Below, piece after piece: positions 8,999 to 18,058 of a stretch of DNA of 64,000 nucleotides. Position numbers and translations under genes: made by a program. This DNA comes from Rhizobium tibeticum (GTDB lineage: Bacteria > Pseudomonadota > Alphaproteobacteria > Rhizobiales > Rhizobiaceae), in assembly GCF_900110205.1 (NCBI RefSeq), contig NZ_FOCV01000005.1, positions 1 through 64,000 of the forward strand. Reading direction: 5' to 3'. The number at the start of each line of letters is the position of its first letter. The first letter of the stretch is position 1. Under the pieces are notes generated by a model. It did not search any database and was not told the origin of the DNA. It saw only the letters and a list, made by a program, of their open reading frames with translations.

Positions 8999-9029
8999 CT
9001 TCCAGGCACAACACGACGGTGCCTGGAAG
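8999..9029 (+). promoter_or_regulatory. Intercistronic stem-loop between the binding protein and CapA genes
   Basis: Perfect 11-bp arms CTTCCAGGCAC / GTGCCTGGAAG around a 9-nt loop, starting 12 bp after the binding-protein stop. There is no U-run. Such stem-loops often protect the 3' end of a binding-protein mRNA and lower expression of what follows; that role is inferred. Confidence 0.55.
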
Positions 9030-9059
9030 ATCCTATCCGATCAGAAGGTAGAACCATTC

Positions 9060-10331
9060 ATGACACACTCCTTCACGGTGATTGCGACCGGTCAGTCTCT
9101 CATTCACCAAGATTTTCGTGCGACCGCAGACGACCGGCTTCGAGCGATCGAGGAAATAATCCGGTCGGCCGACGTCTCCTTCACCAACTTCGAAATGACG
9201 GTCTTTGGCGATCATGCCGGATGGCCGTTGAAGGGATCTTATTTCGGATATGCACCGCCGTCCGTGCTCGACTGCCTTCGCGAGATGGGCTTCAACGCGC
9301 TGTCGCTCGCAAACAACCACGCATTCGATCTTGGCCCTTCCGGCGTGCTGTCGACGATCGAGGAAGCATCGCAGCGCGGTTTTTTGCATGCGGGCACGGG
9401 ACGCGACTGGCAAAGTGCGGGTGCTGTCGCAATGAAACAGATTGCGGGACGCACGGTCGGATTGATCGCCATGGATGCCGGGCCGGGACCTGCATTCATG
9501 TATGCCGAAGATCCCGGCCAGGGAAGGCCATCTCGTCCCGGGATTAACGAGTTGAGGGTTGAACGCAGATTCGAGGTCGATCAGCATAATTTCGAGATCT
9601 TGAGCACGCTTCAGCGACAGTTTGGTTCAACCGATCTCGAGCACGCCAACTACGCGCAGCCGAATGACCCGCCTCGAATTCATACCGACCGCGAGATCAA
9701 TTTTTACGGCACGGTTTTTGCGCGATCCGTCGAGCAGGCCCGCAGGATTGCCGTCGATCCGCAAAGCGCAATCGCCCAACTCGGCGCAATCCGGAAGGCG
9801 AGCGCGGACGGTGCGTTCGTCATCGCGTATCTGCACCACCATCATTGGGAGCCCGACTGGCAGCGCACTCCGCTGTGGGTGCAGGATTTCGCCCGCTTAT
9901 GTGTCGAGGCGGGCGCCCGGATGTTCGTCAGCCACGGCGCGCCAGTGCTTCAGGCCATCGAGATCCATCAGGACGCCCCGATCTTCTATGGCCTGGGAAA
10001 CTTCATTTTCCACACTGCGCATGGCGATGAGGAATGGAGCCCAAGCGAAGTCTGGAAAAGCGTCATCGCATCCTGCGTCTTCAATGAAAGTGGCGATCTT
10101 CAAAGGATCGAGCTCGACCCGATCGTGATCGGAGGTCTTCAAGCGCTGCGGGATCGAAACCTGAGCCGCCTCGCTTATCCGGTTCTCGCGATGGAAGATG
10201 CCGCAGTAGACATCCTGACGGAGCTGAAACAGCGATGCCGCGCCTTTGGTACGGAACTGACGATCGAGGGCGAGCGCGGCTTCATTTCGAATTCGGAAGG
10301 ATCGGCTGAACGCCTACCATCCCGGACGTAA
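9060..10331 (+). CDS. CapA-family (PGA_cap) metallophosphatase-like protein
   Basis: A 423-aa protein of the CapA/PgsA family, which has a calcineurin-like phosphoesterase fold. Visible motifs are VIATGQSLIHQDFR at the N-terminus (replacing the usual GDhhh), TNFEMTV, LSLANNHAFDLGPSG with the conserved NNHxxD, AYLHHHHWE, and VSHGAPVLQ followed by GLGNFIF. No signal peptide is apparent, while many CapA proteins are membrane-anchored. Family members act in poly-gamma-glutamate synthesis or in handling peptide or capsular polymers. Here it sits in an operon with an amino-acid importer, so a role in processing a gamma-linked or modified amino acid is possible. That is inference. Confidence 0.8.
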   Translation: MTHSFTVIATGQSLIHQDFRATADDRLRAIEEIIRSADVSFTNFEMTVFGDHAGWPLKGSYFGYAPPSVLDCLREMGFNALSLANNHAFDLGPSGVLSTIEEASQRGFLHAGTGRDWQSAGAVAMKQIAGRTVGLIAMDAGPGPAFMYAEDPGQGRPSRPGINELRVERRFEVDQHNFEILSTLQRQFGSTDLEHANYAQPNDPPRIHTDREINFYGTVFARSVEQARRIAVDPQSAIAQLGAIRKASADGAFVIAYLHHHHWEPDWQRTPLWVQDFARLCVEAGARMFVSHGAPVLQAIEIHQDAPIFYGLGNFIFHTAHGDEEWSPSEVWKSVIASCVFNESGDLQRIELDPIVIGGLQALRDRNLSRLAYPVLAMEDAAVDILTELKQRCRAFGTELTIEGERGFISNSEGSAERLPSRT

Positions 10332-10350
10332 AACAACGGATCTGACCGAT

Positions 10351-10389
10351 GTGAGGCGGTGCCACGTACCCTTGTTGGCATCGCCTCAC
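10351..10389. terminator. Long stem-loop between convergent CapA and XRE genes
   Basis: Arms GTGAGGCGGTGCCA / TGGCATCGCCTCAC pair over 14 bp with one mismatch and an 11-nt loop. It lies 19 bp past the CapA stop and overlaps the last codons of the convergent XRE gene. No U-run follows on either strand, so termination strength is uncertain. Confidence 0.5.
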
Positions 10390-10859
10390 GCCTCCATTGC
10401 TTGCTCCTCCGCCATAGAGCTGACCAATTGAGCAACACGGCTGCGTAAACGCGGTGAGAGCTGGAGGACGTCTTCGATCAGTTGACGGCCTTCCGAGGTT
10501 GAAATGTAGGCGATCCGCTCATCGATTTCCGCGACGGCGAGGTAACCGTCGCCGCTCGCGGGCTCAGGAAGGCCATCGAAGAACCGCGAGACGGGCATCC
10601 GAAGGCAGCTTGCGACCTCATAGAGCATCGAGGCGCTGACCCGGTTCTTTCCGTTCTCATATTTCTGAACCTGCTGGAAACTGACCCCGATACCGGCGGC
10701 AAGATCGCTTAGGGAAACATTCGACTGGATGCGCCGGATGCGAATCTGCTGTCCGACATGCCTGTCGACAGGATGCGTGTCGCCTGAAGGTGATGGGACA
10801 GCCCGAACGGCCGCATGCCCACGCTTGGCGCGCCACGTCTTTTCGTTGCCTTGCTTCAT
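10386..10859 (-). CDS. XRE-family HTH regulator
   Basis: A 157-aa protein. A basic N-terminal tail of about 30 residues precedes an HTH_3 domain at about 35-90 (IRIRRIQSNVSLSDLAAGIG, SFQQVQKYENGKNRVSAS). The C-terminus is helical (QLIEDVLQLSPRLRSRVAQL). The layout matches the rhizobial XRE group that includes PraR-like regulators, but I cannot assign it precisely. It is convergent with the CapA gene. The 379 bp upstream are non-coding. Confidence 0.82.
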   Translation of the reverse strand: MKQGNEKTWRAKRGHAAVRAVPSPSGDTHPVDRHVGQQIRIRRIQSNVSLSDLAAGIGVSFQQVQKYENGKNRVSASMLYEVASCLRMPVSRFFDGLPEPASGDGYLAVAEIDERIAYISTSEGRQLIEDVLQLSPRLRSRVAQLVSSMAEEQAMEA

Positions 10860-11238
10860 TGAAACACCCCGTAGGTGAGAGCTTCTGCGGTACGCCCCCG
10901 CTGAAAAACTCGCTTAACCCGAAGCCGGGGAGTTAGAACACCGTACACGACGGTCCTATGGCCTTTAGTTCCGGAGAACCTGGACATACGCCACAGGCTC
11001 CCCGACCAAAGGTCAAGGAGTGTGGTGCCGTATCGGCCGGCACCAACCGCGTGTAGAGGGTTCTAATCCCCAAGACAGCGCGTACTGCCTCAACGCGCAT
11101 CATAGGCAATCGCCGTGCTCAATGCAACGCAATTTTTCAAGGAAAATCAGCCACTTCCGCAGCACCGACCAACAAGAAACGCCCCGCGTTGCTACATACA
11201 ACGGAGGTCGATTGCAAGGGTCGCGGTCTCCGGTCTGC
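10860..11238. other. Non-coding stretch upstream of the XRE gene
   Basis: No convincing gene on either strand. One stem-loop stands out at 11023-11045 (arms TGGTGCCG / CGGCACCA). It does not fold as a tRNA and has no U-run. The XRE promoter should lie near 10860-10960. Confidence 0.5.
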
Positions 11239-12645
11239 CTATGAAAAGGCCCAGGGACCGCCTGTTTCGGTCACGTCACCGGATCTGAAGGCACGGGCCA
11301 GTTCGGCCCATAGTGGATCTTCCGTGAAGCTCGCCATGCCACCGCAGGCCTCTTCAAGCGTCATCGAGCCGAAGCACGTTATCAACGAAGAAAGGCCACT
11401 TGGGCCGGCATTGTGAAGAAGCGAAAAGGGTTCGAATGGCGCCGAGATGACACGGTGACCCCAGGCACCCGACCGTTCGTCGCGCAGGAGATTGCCCAAA
11501 AGCGCGCGATCCCCGCCTGTCTTTGCGAGCGCATTGCACAAGGCATAACGCATCAAGGGGTAGTAGACGGCATGGCGGCTGCCGCCCAGCACGCGCACGC
11601 CCGGAAGGATTGCAATGACGATAAAGACAAGGAGAAGGCTGGGCACGATGCTGCGGCCGATCAGTGCCTCGGACAAGGCTGGAGCGGCAAATGGAAGACG
11701 AACCGCATGTTTTTGGTCCGAGCACAGGAAGCCGCCCGCAAGATGGAGCGGGAAGATACGGCCCTCTTCGCATCCCCAGAAAAAGTGCGTGGCGTTCCTG
11801 AGCCACCCACGCCAAGGACCGGAATCGAGCCGGTCGATGGCACACAAGATCGCAAGCGGAAGTTCGGTATCGGCGAAGAGCGCGGAGGAAAGCCAGGATT
11901 GCGGGTCCGCGAGATGCATGACGACCATATCGGCAACGTCTCGATCGTCCAGCTGCAGGAGATCGACTTCCGGTTTAAGGAACCGTTGCCAAAGGCTCAC
12001 ATTGGCCTGCTGAATGGCATCGGCGGCGGATGAAAATTCGGCAGCGGGCATCTCCTGGGCCAGGCGGGTAAGGGAGGCCGGCGCATGCTCAGGTCGATCA
12101 GCGTTCTTTAAGTGGAACCGGTAGCCGCCATTTTCGGCCAGGACGCTATAGGGGATCATTCTGCTGCGTGTCAGGCCGAAGAGATTGATCGACTGACCAT
12201 CGAGCGTCAGCCAGCCGGGACCCTTGCGGCCACGCTCGACGAATTTGACCGTGGAACAGGCATAGGAAATGTAGGAGCGGCTATTGCGCGCCTGAAGGCC
12301 CATCAGGCTAAACAAATGGGTGTAGAAGGCGTCGGGCTCGAACAGAAGATGCAGATGGGGGCCGGTCTGCATGACCGGATTGTCGATAATTTCCGCCTGA
12401 AAGCGTTCGATCTGGCGCTGATTATACCCCCTTCTGCTCGCGCAGCTTGCGATCCATGAAACCAGCAACGATTTTGCATGTTGACGGGCGCTGCAAGCAG
12501 GACCTGGCGACGCAGCAAACAAGGTTGCCGCGTAGTCGCGGACGGGAGCAGTGGGGAAATCGCGCACCCAGGGAAAAAGATCAAGGATGAGTGCCATGAC
12601 CTCCGCCTTGGTAAATCGGTGCTGGCCAAGAGGTGCCGTGTTCAT
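11239..12645 (-). CDS. Unrecognised 468-aa protein coupled to an MFS transporter
   Basis: I do not recognise this family. The protein is 468 aa, mostly soluble in composition, with one strongly hydrophobic stretch (SIVPSLLLVFIVIAILPG, about residues 338-355). Notable motifs are GPHLHLLFEPDAFYTHLFSL near 95-115, SYISYACSTVKFVERG, LDGQSINLFGL, WLRNATHFFWGCEEGRIFPL and RHAVYYPLMRYALCNAL. The start ATG overlaps the stop of the MFS gene by 4 bp (ATGA), so the two are made together. Codon use and G+C resemble the neighbours. With an AraC regulator and an MFS carrier upstream and a divergent methyltransferase, it could be a biosynthetic or modifying enzyme for an exported small molecule; this is inference from context only. 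Confidence 0.7.
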   Translation of the reverse strand: MNTAPLGQHRFTKAEVMALILDLFPWVRDFPTAPVRDYAATLFAASPGPACSARQHAKSLLVSWIASCASRRGYNQRQIERFQAEIIDNPVMQTGPHLHLLFEPDAFYTHLFSLMGLQARNSRSYISYACSTVKFVERGRKGPGWLTLDGQSINLFGLTRSRMIPYSVLAENGGYRFHLKNADRPEHAPASLTRLAQEMPAAEFSSAADAIQQANVSLWQRFLKPEVDLLQLDDRDVADMVVMHLADPQSWLSSALFADTELPLAILCAIDRLDSGPWRGWLRNATHFFWGCEEGRIFPLHLAGGFLCSDQKHAVRLPFAAPALSEALIGRSIVPSLLLVFIVIAILPGVRVLGGSRHAVYYPLMRYALCNALAKTGGDRALLGNLLRDERSGAWGHRVISAPFEPFSLLHNAGPSGLSSLITCFGSMTLEEACGGMASFTEDPLWAELARAFRSGDVTETGGPWAFS

Positions 12646-13850
12646 GGACTCAAACGCGGCCCCTCGGCCGTCGTCTCCCTTCGCTGACTCACGCAGAAGA
12701 TCAGGAATGCGACGGTCATCAGAACGATCCCGAAGCAGCCAAGGATTATGGAGGGCTCAACACCGGGTCCGACAACCGCAATCAGGCCGTAGACTGCCAA
12801 TCCGATTGCGACACAAAGCGTGTGGATCTGGCTGCGGGCACGTCCCAGCATGTGGCTCGGGACGGAGCGTTGAACCTGAACATCGATGATAACACGCGCT
12901 ACATTGTAGCTGACGCCAAGCATCGTCATCTGCACGATGGTCATCGTCAGGCCCTGCAGGAGGATAAAGCCGGTAAGGATGAAGCCGGAAAGAGCAAGAT
13001 GGCTGACCAGTCGATGGCTGCGAGGCTCAAGAAAGAGCAGGCCAATACAACCGGCAACCGAGCCGGCTGCCCAAGCCGCCTCCGGGTAGGAAAAATCGAG
13101 CGCCGTCCCCTTCAGCTGTTGGATAACGAGTGTTGATGCCAAAGCATTGACAAGCATCCCCATCGCATAAATCAGCGCATAGATAGCTGCGCTCGTGAGC
13201 AGCGGGCCTGAAGGCAAGGCGGTGGGCACCACGTCGGATAGCCGAAGCCGAACTATCGGTTTCCGCCCTGTCTCACGAATGACAAGCCAGGAGCGGCTCG
13301 AGATCGCCACGAAGGAGAGTGCAAAACAGAAAAGCGGGACGAGCACGCCAAAACGCTCTGGTACCATGACAAGGAGGATACCGGTCGAAAGTGCGGCCAG
13401 GAGGTTTCCGACCTGCATGGCAATATACGACATAGAGTTAAAGGCCATCAGCCGCTCGGCGGCAGCAATGGACGGTATCAAGGCTTGCAGAGCCGTCAGG
13501 TAGGTTCGGTCGACGACTGCGTACGCCAACCAGGAAACGACGAGAACTGGAATGGGATCGAAACAGGCTAGTCCGGCAAAGGTTGCGCCCATGATGATCA
13601 GCCTGAAAATATCACAGACAAGGCAGGTCAAGCGGCGGTCGAAGCGGTCGGCGGCAGAGCCGCCCAAGTTGGTTGTAAGAAACTCCGCTATGCTGCCTGC
13701 TGCGAGAAGGACAGCAACCACGGCTGGGCTGCGGCTGGCATCGACCACGATCCAGGCTACCAGGACGAAATAGGCATTGCGCCCGGCCGCCGCCGCCGCC
13801 ATGGCGCACAAATAGCGATATCGCAGATTGATTTCTGACAAGCAGTTCAT
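12642..13850 (-). CDS. MFS transporter, probable small-molecule exporter
   Basis: A 402-aa major-facilitator protein with 11-12 membrane segments. GSAADRFDRRLTCLVCDIFR fits the conserved loop 2-3 motif (G-x3-D-R-x-x-R-R), and a central cytoplasmic loop (WLVIRETGRKPIVRLRL) divides the halves. Its general pattern is that of the EntS/MFS_3 exporter group, many of which export siderophores or drugs. It lies 110 bp after an AraC regulator on the same strand and is coupled to the unrecognised 468-aa gene. The substrate is unknown. Confidence 0.85.
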   Translation of the reverse strand: MNCLSEINLRYRYLCAMAAAAAGRNAYFVLVAWIVVDASRSPAVVAVLLAAGSIAEFLTTNLGGSAADRFDRRLTCLVCDIFRLIIMGATFAGLACFDPIPVLVVSWLAYAVVDRTYLTALQALIPSIAAAERLMAFNSMSYIAMQVGNLLAALSTGILLVMVPERFGVLVPLFCFALSFVAISSRSWLVIRETGRKPIVRLRLSDVVPTALPSGPLLTSAAIYALIYAMGMLVNALASTLVIQQLKGTALDFSYPEAAWAAGSVAGCIGLLFLEPRSHRLVSHLALSGFILTGFILLQGLTMTIVQMTMLGVSYNVARVIIDVQVQRSVPSHMLGRARSQIHTLCVAIGLAVYGLIAVVGPGVEPSIILGCFGIVLMTVAFLIFCVSQRRETTAEGPRLSP

Positions 13851-13960
13851 CCCGAGCAGCCACCACGGTCCGCTGCCCGTCGCAAGGCACCAGCCATGGA
13901 GATGCTACCCTCAGGGAAGTGCGCCGGCTTTCAGAATTTTGACATTTTGTTTGTGGTCAC

Positions 13961-14839
13961 CTACTGAGACCAAGCCGCACGATAAACGGCCGGAGGCGCA
14001 CCGAGTTCCTGCCGGAAGCTTGTCGAAAAATGGCTTCCGCTCGAATATCCGCACATCAAGGCTATTTCCGTGATCGAGTGAGAGGTCGTCCGGAGGAGGA
14101 AACTTGCCCGTTCGAGCCGGCGGCTGTTGAGGTAGGAATGCGGCGAGGCGCCTGTCGATTGCTTGAAGGCTCTGCACAGATGGGTAGCGCTCATTCCAAA
14201 CTCTTGCGAAAGCTCCGTCAACGTCAGTTTCTCGCTCAAGAGGTCTTCGATCCTTTCGGTGATCCGCCTGAGAACGACCGGCGCAAGCCCGCCTCGCGTG
14301 CCCTTTTGCGGTCCGTTTGAACGCCGGAGCATCAGTCCGAAAATCGTTGTCAGGTGACCCTCGACAATCAGGCCGCTCGCCCGGTCGGATTGTGAGAGTT
14401 CACCAGCAATCTTGCGCGCCGCAAACTGGATCGCGAGGTCGTTGAAACCAAGTTCCGGCTTCAGACGCTCAGCCCTTCCGAATTCGTCGAAGAGGTTTCG
14501 GGCAAACTGTCTCTCGACCGATATCAGAAGATAAGATGCCGTCGAATCTCCTTCATCCCAGCCGCTCCAGGTGCGGCCAGGTGGAACGTAGGCCAGCGAT
14601 CCCTCGGGACGGGCGACGAATCCGATCCGGCTTCCGTCCAAGTAGTTCTCGCCGGCGGTCGCAGTTCCCTGAATATTGAGAAAGATGGAGTGCTTATCGG
14701 CCGAAACCTCGATTTCCTGACGTTTCAGGCCCGTCCGGCGTACCAGGTCGGCTCTCACCCCTTTCCATTGCCCTTGCCGGTGCAGGACGGTCTCACAGTT
14801 GGAAGACTTGATGCAGCTCGGCTCCATGCAACCACGCAT
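13961..14839 (-). CDS. AraC-family regulator of the MFS/orphan cluster
   Basis: A 292-aa protein whose C-terminal about 100 residues form two HTH motifs (KLTLTELSQEFGMSATHLCR and the second with SHSITEIALMCGYSSGSHFS), ending RQELGAPPAVYRAAW, typical of AraC. The N-terminal part resembles the effector half of RhrA/FeaR-like regulators (YVPPGRTWSGWDEGD). AraC proteins of this shape often control siderophore genes in rhizobia, a hint rather than proof. ATG 14839 has AGGAG upstream; ATG 14827 is also possible. It is divergent from the methyltransferase gene, with a 231-bp shared promoter region. Confidence 0.85.
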   Translation of the reverse strand: MRGCMEPSCIKSSNCETVLHRQGQWKGVRADLVRRTGLKRQEIEVSADKHSIFLNIQGTATAGENYLDGSRIGFVARPEGSLAYVPPGRTWSGWDEGDSTASYLLISVERQFARNLFDEFGRAERLKPELGFNDLAIQFAARKIAGELSQSDRASGLIVEGHLTTIFGLMLRRSNGPQKGTRGGLAPVVLRRITERIEDLLSEKLTLTELSQEFGMSATHLCRAFKQSTGASPHSYLNSRRLERASFLLRTTSHSITEIALMCGYSSGSHFSTSFRQELGAPPAVYRAAWSQ

Positions 14840-15070
14840 TCGGTTCCATCACTCCTGTCTGCAAACGAGTTTTAGCGATAACGCGCTGCACCTCAAGTTG
14901 CCAATCCGACGCTTATTAACCGATGGTCGAATTTCACGCGAATTTTTTGAAAGTACATCAAGATTCTGAATGAGCGGACATCGTCGATCACAAATTATGC
15001 CGTGCAGCATCGCCGCCCGATCCTCCGATAACGTGCAAGCTGCGGCGATGCATGTGAGGACGATCCGTAC

Positions 15071-16033
15071 ATGCATGATTTTTCCGACTTTCTTGAAGAA
15101 TGCGAGCGTGCCCCGCGCCTGAACGAGCTCGCGGCCTTCTTCGCGTCCACCGCAGCCGGCCATTCAGGCGTCCCCTCGCACCGGCCAACAATCGACCGTC
15201 GCCTGCTGCCCAGGGATACGATCTTTAGGCGTTTTATCGCCCTTCACGAAATCCGCCAGGGTCCGTTCGATCAACATTATCTGAGCAGTATTCCTTACCG
15301 CTTTGAGGAGGAATGCCGGCTAGGATGCGGGATACTCAGGTATGCCACGAGCCGGCGGCGATCACTCAAACTCTACTCCCTCGGAACTGCCGAGGGTACG
15401 ATGGCACGCACAGTCAGCGAGCTTGGGGTTGGAAAGGTTCAGTCACTTTCATGCAGTCCCAACGTAGAGAACCTGCGCAGCTTCTATGCCTACGGCGTGC
15501 CGCCGCACGCAACCTTCTTCCAAGGGCCGTTTCATCATCTCACAGTCGACGTCATCCGCGCCTCCGAAGACTTGAGGGCCTTTGCGAGCGGCTTCGATAT
15601 CATTCTCGAGGACACGACATTTCAGATGTATTCGCCAAACCGGGAGGAGCAGGTTCGATTCGTCTCACAGCATCTGACGCCGGACGGCATCTTCGTGTTT
15701 GTTGAGAAGTTCAAGCATGATGAGAGAGAATATCGTCGTCGCGAATACCAAAAGGACTTCGGTTTCAAGACCCGCTTCTTCAGCGGCGATGACATCAGAG
15801 CAAAGGAGGAACAGGTGCTCACGCGGATGAACGAGAGCGAGGTGACGCTCGCCGAAATGGCCAAGGTGCTGAAGCCGCTTTTTGAGCACTGCTATGTGAC
15901 GTGGAATAGCGGTAATTTCTATACGCTTGCCGCAAGCAACAGCGCGGACAACATCGAACAATTCATCGGAAAGCTCTGCGCGCCCGCCCTGCCGGTCGAA
16001 TACGTCTACGAAGATATTCCTCGTAAGCTCTAG
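15071..16033 (+). CDS. Class I SAM-dependent methyltransferase-like protein
   Basis: A 320-aa protein. LKLYSLGTAEGTMARTVSEL at about residues 100-118 is a glycine-rich motif I of a Rossmann methyltransferase. FDIILEDTTFQMY and LTPDGIFVFVEKF match the motif IV and V strands. The N-terminal 90 residues are a helical extension. GAGGA precedes the ATG. It is divergent from the AraC gene and may be coregulated with the MFS/468-aa pair. A methyl acceptor cannot be predicted. A second role, such as a non-catalytic SAM-binding protein, cannot be excluded. Confidence 0.65.
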   Translation: MHDFSDFLEECERAPRLNELAAFFASTAAGHSGVPSHRPTIDRRLLPRDTIFRRFIALHEIRQGPFDQHYLSSIPYRFEEECRLGCGILRYATSRRRSLKLYSLGTAEGTMARTVSELGVGKVQSLSCSPNVENLRSFYAYGVPPHATFFQGPFHHLTVDVIRASEDLRAFASGFDIILEDTTFQMYSPNREEQVRFVSQHLTPDGIFVFVEKFKHDEREYRRREYQKDFGFKTRFFSGDDIRAKEEQVLTRMNESEVTLAEMAKVLKPLFEHCYVTWNSGNFYTLAASNSADNIEQFIGKLCAPALPVEYVYEDIPRKL

Positions 16034-16124
16034 CCGTCAGTTGCCCTCGCCTAGCACGTTCAATCACTCAGCAGGCGAATTCTCGCGTCGCGCCGTAGCT
16101 CGCACAGACAACGCAAGCAACGCC

Positions 16125-16589
16125 CTATTCTTCGCGCGGGCGCAGTTTGGTCATTGCTTCTACAAGCGCCAAAAGTGACTCCACCGCATCAGCGGGAAGC
16201 GACTCGATCACTTTGATGAGCTTTCGGCGCTTGTCCGCCTCGGAGGGTGTCTTTCCAAACCGATATGGAGCGGCTGCCATGATGAAGTCAATCGGTGAAA
16301 AATCCAGAACTTCGCTCAGATGGATGAGCCGGGTGACGTGCATCTTCGTCTCATTGCGCTCGTAGCGGCCGTAGACTTGCTCGTGCAGGCCGAGAAACGG
16401 CGCCACCTCAGCCCTGGTCAACCCGGTCCTGTCGCGCGCCTGCCGGAGCGCTTCGGAAATGCGGCGATCGAGCTCGCCAAGTTCGGGCCCTTCGAAGCCG
16501 GGACAACGATAGATGGCTTTATCGATCTCCGGATCGGTCGTCTCAACGAGACGTTTGTCCTCGACGTACCTGTCAAATTTTGTCGTCAT
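16125..16589 (-). CDS. XRE-family HTH regulator
   Basis: A 154-aa protein. An N-terminal extension of about 40 residues (FDRYVEDKRLVETTDPEIDK) leads into an HTH at about 45-100 (ISEALRQARDRTGLTRAEVA, YGRYERNETKMHVTR). The extension with YVEDKRLVET is like a type II antitoxin or stand-alone phage-type regulator, but no toxin gene is adjacent. It is convergent with the methyltransferase gene. Targets are unknown. Confidence 0.75.
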   Translation of the reverse strand: MTTKFDRYVEDKRLVETTDPEIDKAIYRCPGFEGPELGELDRRISEALRQARDRTGLTRAEVAPFLGLHEQVYGRYERNETKMHVTRLIHLSEVLDFSPIDFIMAAAPYRFGKTPSEADKRRKLIKVIESLPADAVESLLALVEAMTKLRPREE

Positions 16590-17506
16590 TAAAGGCAGCC
16601 TATCATTGTCCTACCTCCCTCTTACATCACCCTCACTGCATCTGGCTACCGCGGACGCCGGCAACGGAAATAGGAGCACAGGTCAAGAAATGGCAGCTAC
16701 TTGACGAGGAGTGAGACGTGATGCGCGGCAAAGCCTCCCTTGCGTGCATCCGGCCGCAAGCGCCAGACGTCATTGCGAGGGTCGCCCTGATGACCGCTTC
16801 CGCCAGGGATGGATGCCCGACACAGGCTGGCCAGGTTCCGCCTTAACGACAGCCCGGCCCGCAGGGCGGCGCAAACCGCCTCACAAGGCGACGAAATCGG
16901 CTGTCGTTATGTTGGCATTAAAACGCGCAATTCTCCTTAAACGTGTCACGAGATTGCGGGCGCACCTTTGCGGGGGAGAGCGATGGCGGCGATCAAAATG
17001 AAGTCCTACACGTCTCCAACGCGGATCCTGCTTGTGCTCGATTGGGAAGACGGAAGCCAGACGTATAACTGATTTCCTCCAACCACACAGGGACGCATGG
17101 AGATGGAAGGCGAGCAACTGGGCTTTGCTTGCGAGCAGACGGGGAGAGCCGAGAGGTCAGCCTACCCGTTGGTGATCCTCTCGAGCCCTCTCAGGGGACC
17201 CGAAAGCGCCCCCTGCGTGTCCTTTTTGGCGGAAGGACAGGAGCAACTTAGGCAGAGTGCGCGCGCTTGGAAAGTTGGACCAAGGTCCGATTGGAAGGAG
17301 GGAGGCTGCAGGAGGGTTGGTCCGCGACATCCTAAAGCCTCCCTCATCCTTCGGGGCAGAAGGACATGGGTCACTTAGCGCTCACAGAACGCTCGGGTAG
17401 TCGGACTTAGGTCTGACGAGTTCACCGCCATTTTGCGAGTCTAGCGGGATTTCCGGCACACCCGCTCGTCACAAGAGTCCCGGAAGAAGCGGAAACGCAG
17501 GAGGAA
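16590..17506. other. 0.9-kb stretch without a convincing gene
   Basis: Neither strand holds a frame that looks like a conserved protein. The only candidate with a good ribosome site is a 29-codon frame at 16983-17072 on the plus strand (GGGGGAG before ATG; product starts MAAIKMKSYTSPTR). It could be a truncated N-terminus. The rest may be decayed sequence. Confidence 0.5.
16983..17072 (+). CDS. Possible 29-aa small ORF or truncated gene start
   Basis: GGGGGAGAGCG lies directly upstream of ATG 16983. The frame reads MAAIKMKSYTSPTRILLVLD and ends WEDGSQTYN. The composition is protein-like, but no family is recognised and the length suggests a truncated remnant. Weakly supported. Confidence 0.25.
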   Translation: MAAIKMKSYTSPTRILLVLDWEDGSQTYN

Positions 17507-18058
17507 TCAGAGCCCGTGAGCTAGGACCTTCTGGCAGCCTGGCGACAAACGCTGCATGTTTTCCCTGAGGCAGGCGATGCCGCGTCCGCCGCCGAGCGGA
17601 ACGGCACGGCAGTAAGACCGGAAGTCCGGCCCGCAGGCCTCGCGGGCAATGACCATTTCCTCACGCGGTGAAAGCTGCGGTGCGGCCGCGGCCGGCGCTT
17701 CGGCGTCGGGGGTGCCAGCATCCGGCGTGGCCGGCGCCGTCGATGCATCGGAAGACGATTTCGGCGCGGCGGCCTTGCTGCCTCCGCCGAGCGCGCTGAT
17801 TGCCTGCTTGCATCCCGACGAGAGTGACGTTTCGTGCTGCTGCAGGCAGGCAAGCGCCTCCTTGCCTCCCGGCGTGACGCCGGAGCAATTGGACATGAAA
17901 TCGCTGCGGCAGGCGGACTTGATTGCGTTGCGCTGCGCGTCGGTCGGTTGCTGCGCCAAGGCGGCACCCGCGAACAAGGCGACGCCCAGCACGGACAGGC
18001 CAAGTCTCCTTCTCCACATGCCACGTCTTTCCAGTGACGACGACGAGAAATTTTCCAT
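17507..18058 (-). CDS. Secreted protein with two cysteine-rich repeats
   Basis: A 183-aa protein. A signal peptide (LGLSVLGVALFAGAALAQQP) precedes two copies of a Cys-rich repeat (PF00839-like): ACRSDFMSNCSGVTPGG...ACLQQ...GCKQAI and ACGPDFRSYCRAVPLGG...ACLRE...GCQKVL, four Cys each with identical spacing, which may form disulfides in the periplasm. An Ala/Pro/Ser linker separates them. I chose ATG 18058 because GGGAGAGGA lies just upstream; the frame stays open to 18319 but that part is not protein-like. It is downstream of the RND genes on the same strand, 158 bp away. Function unknown. Confidence 0.8.
   Translation of the reverse strand: MENFSSSSLERRGMWRRRLGLSVLGVALFAGAALAQQPTDAQRNAIKSACRSDFMSNCSGVTPGGKEALACLQQHETSLSSGCKQAISALGGGSKAAAPKSSSDASTAPATPDAGTPDAEAPAAAAPQLSPREEMVIAREACGPDFRSYCRAVPLGGGRGIACLRENMQRLSPGCQKVLAHGL

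Noticed and set aside
10980-11100. Possible tRNA near the TGGTGCCG hairpin
   Set aside because: No cloverleaf can be formed and there is no CCA or T-loop consensus at the right spacing.
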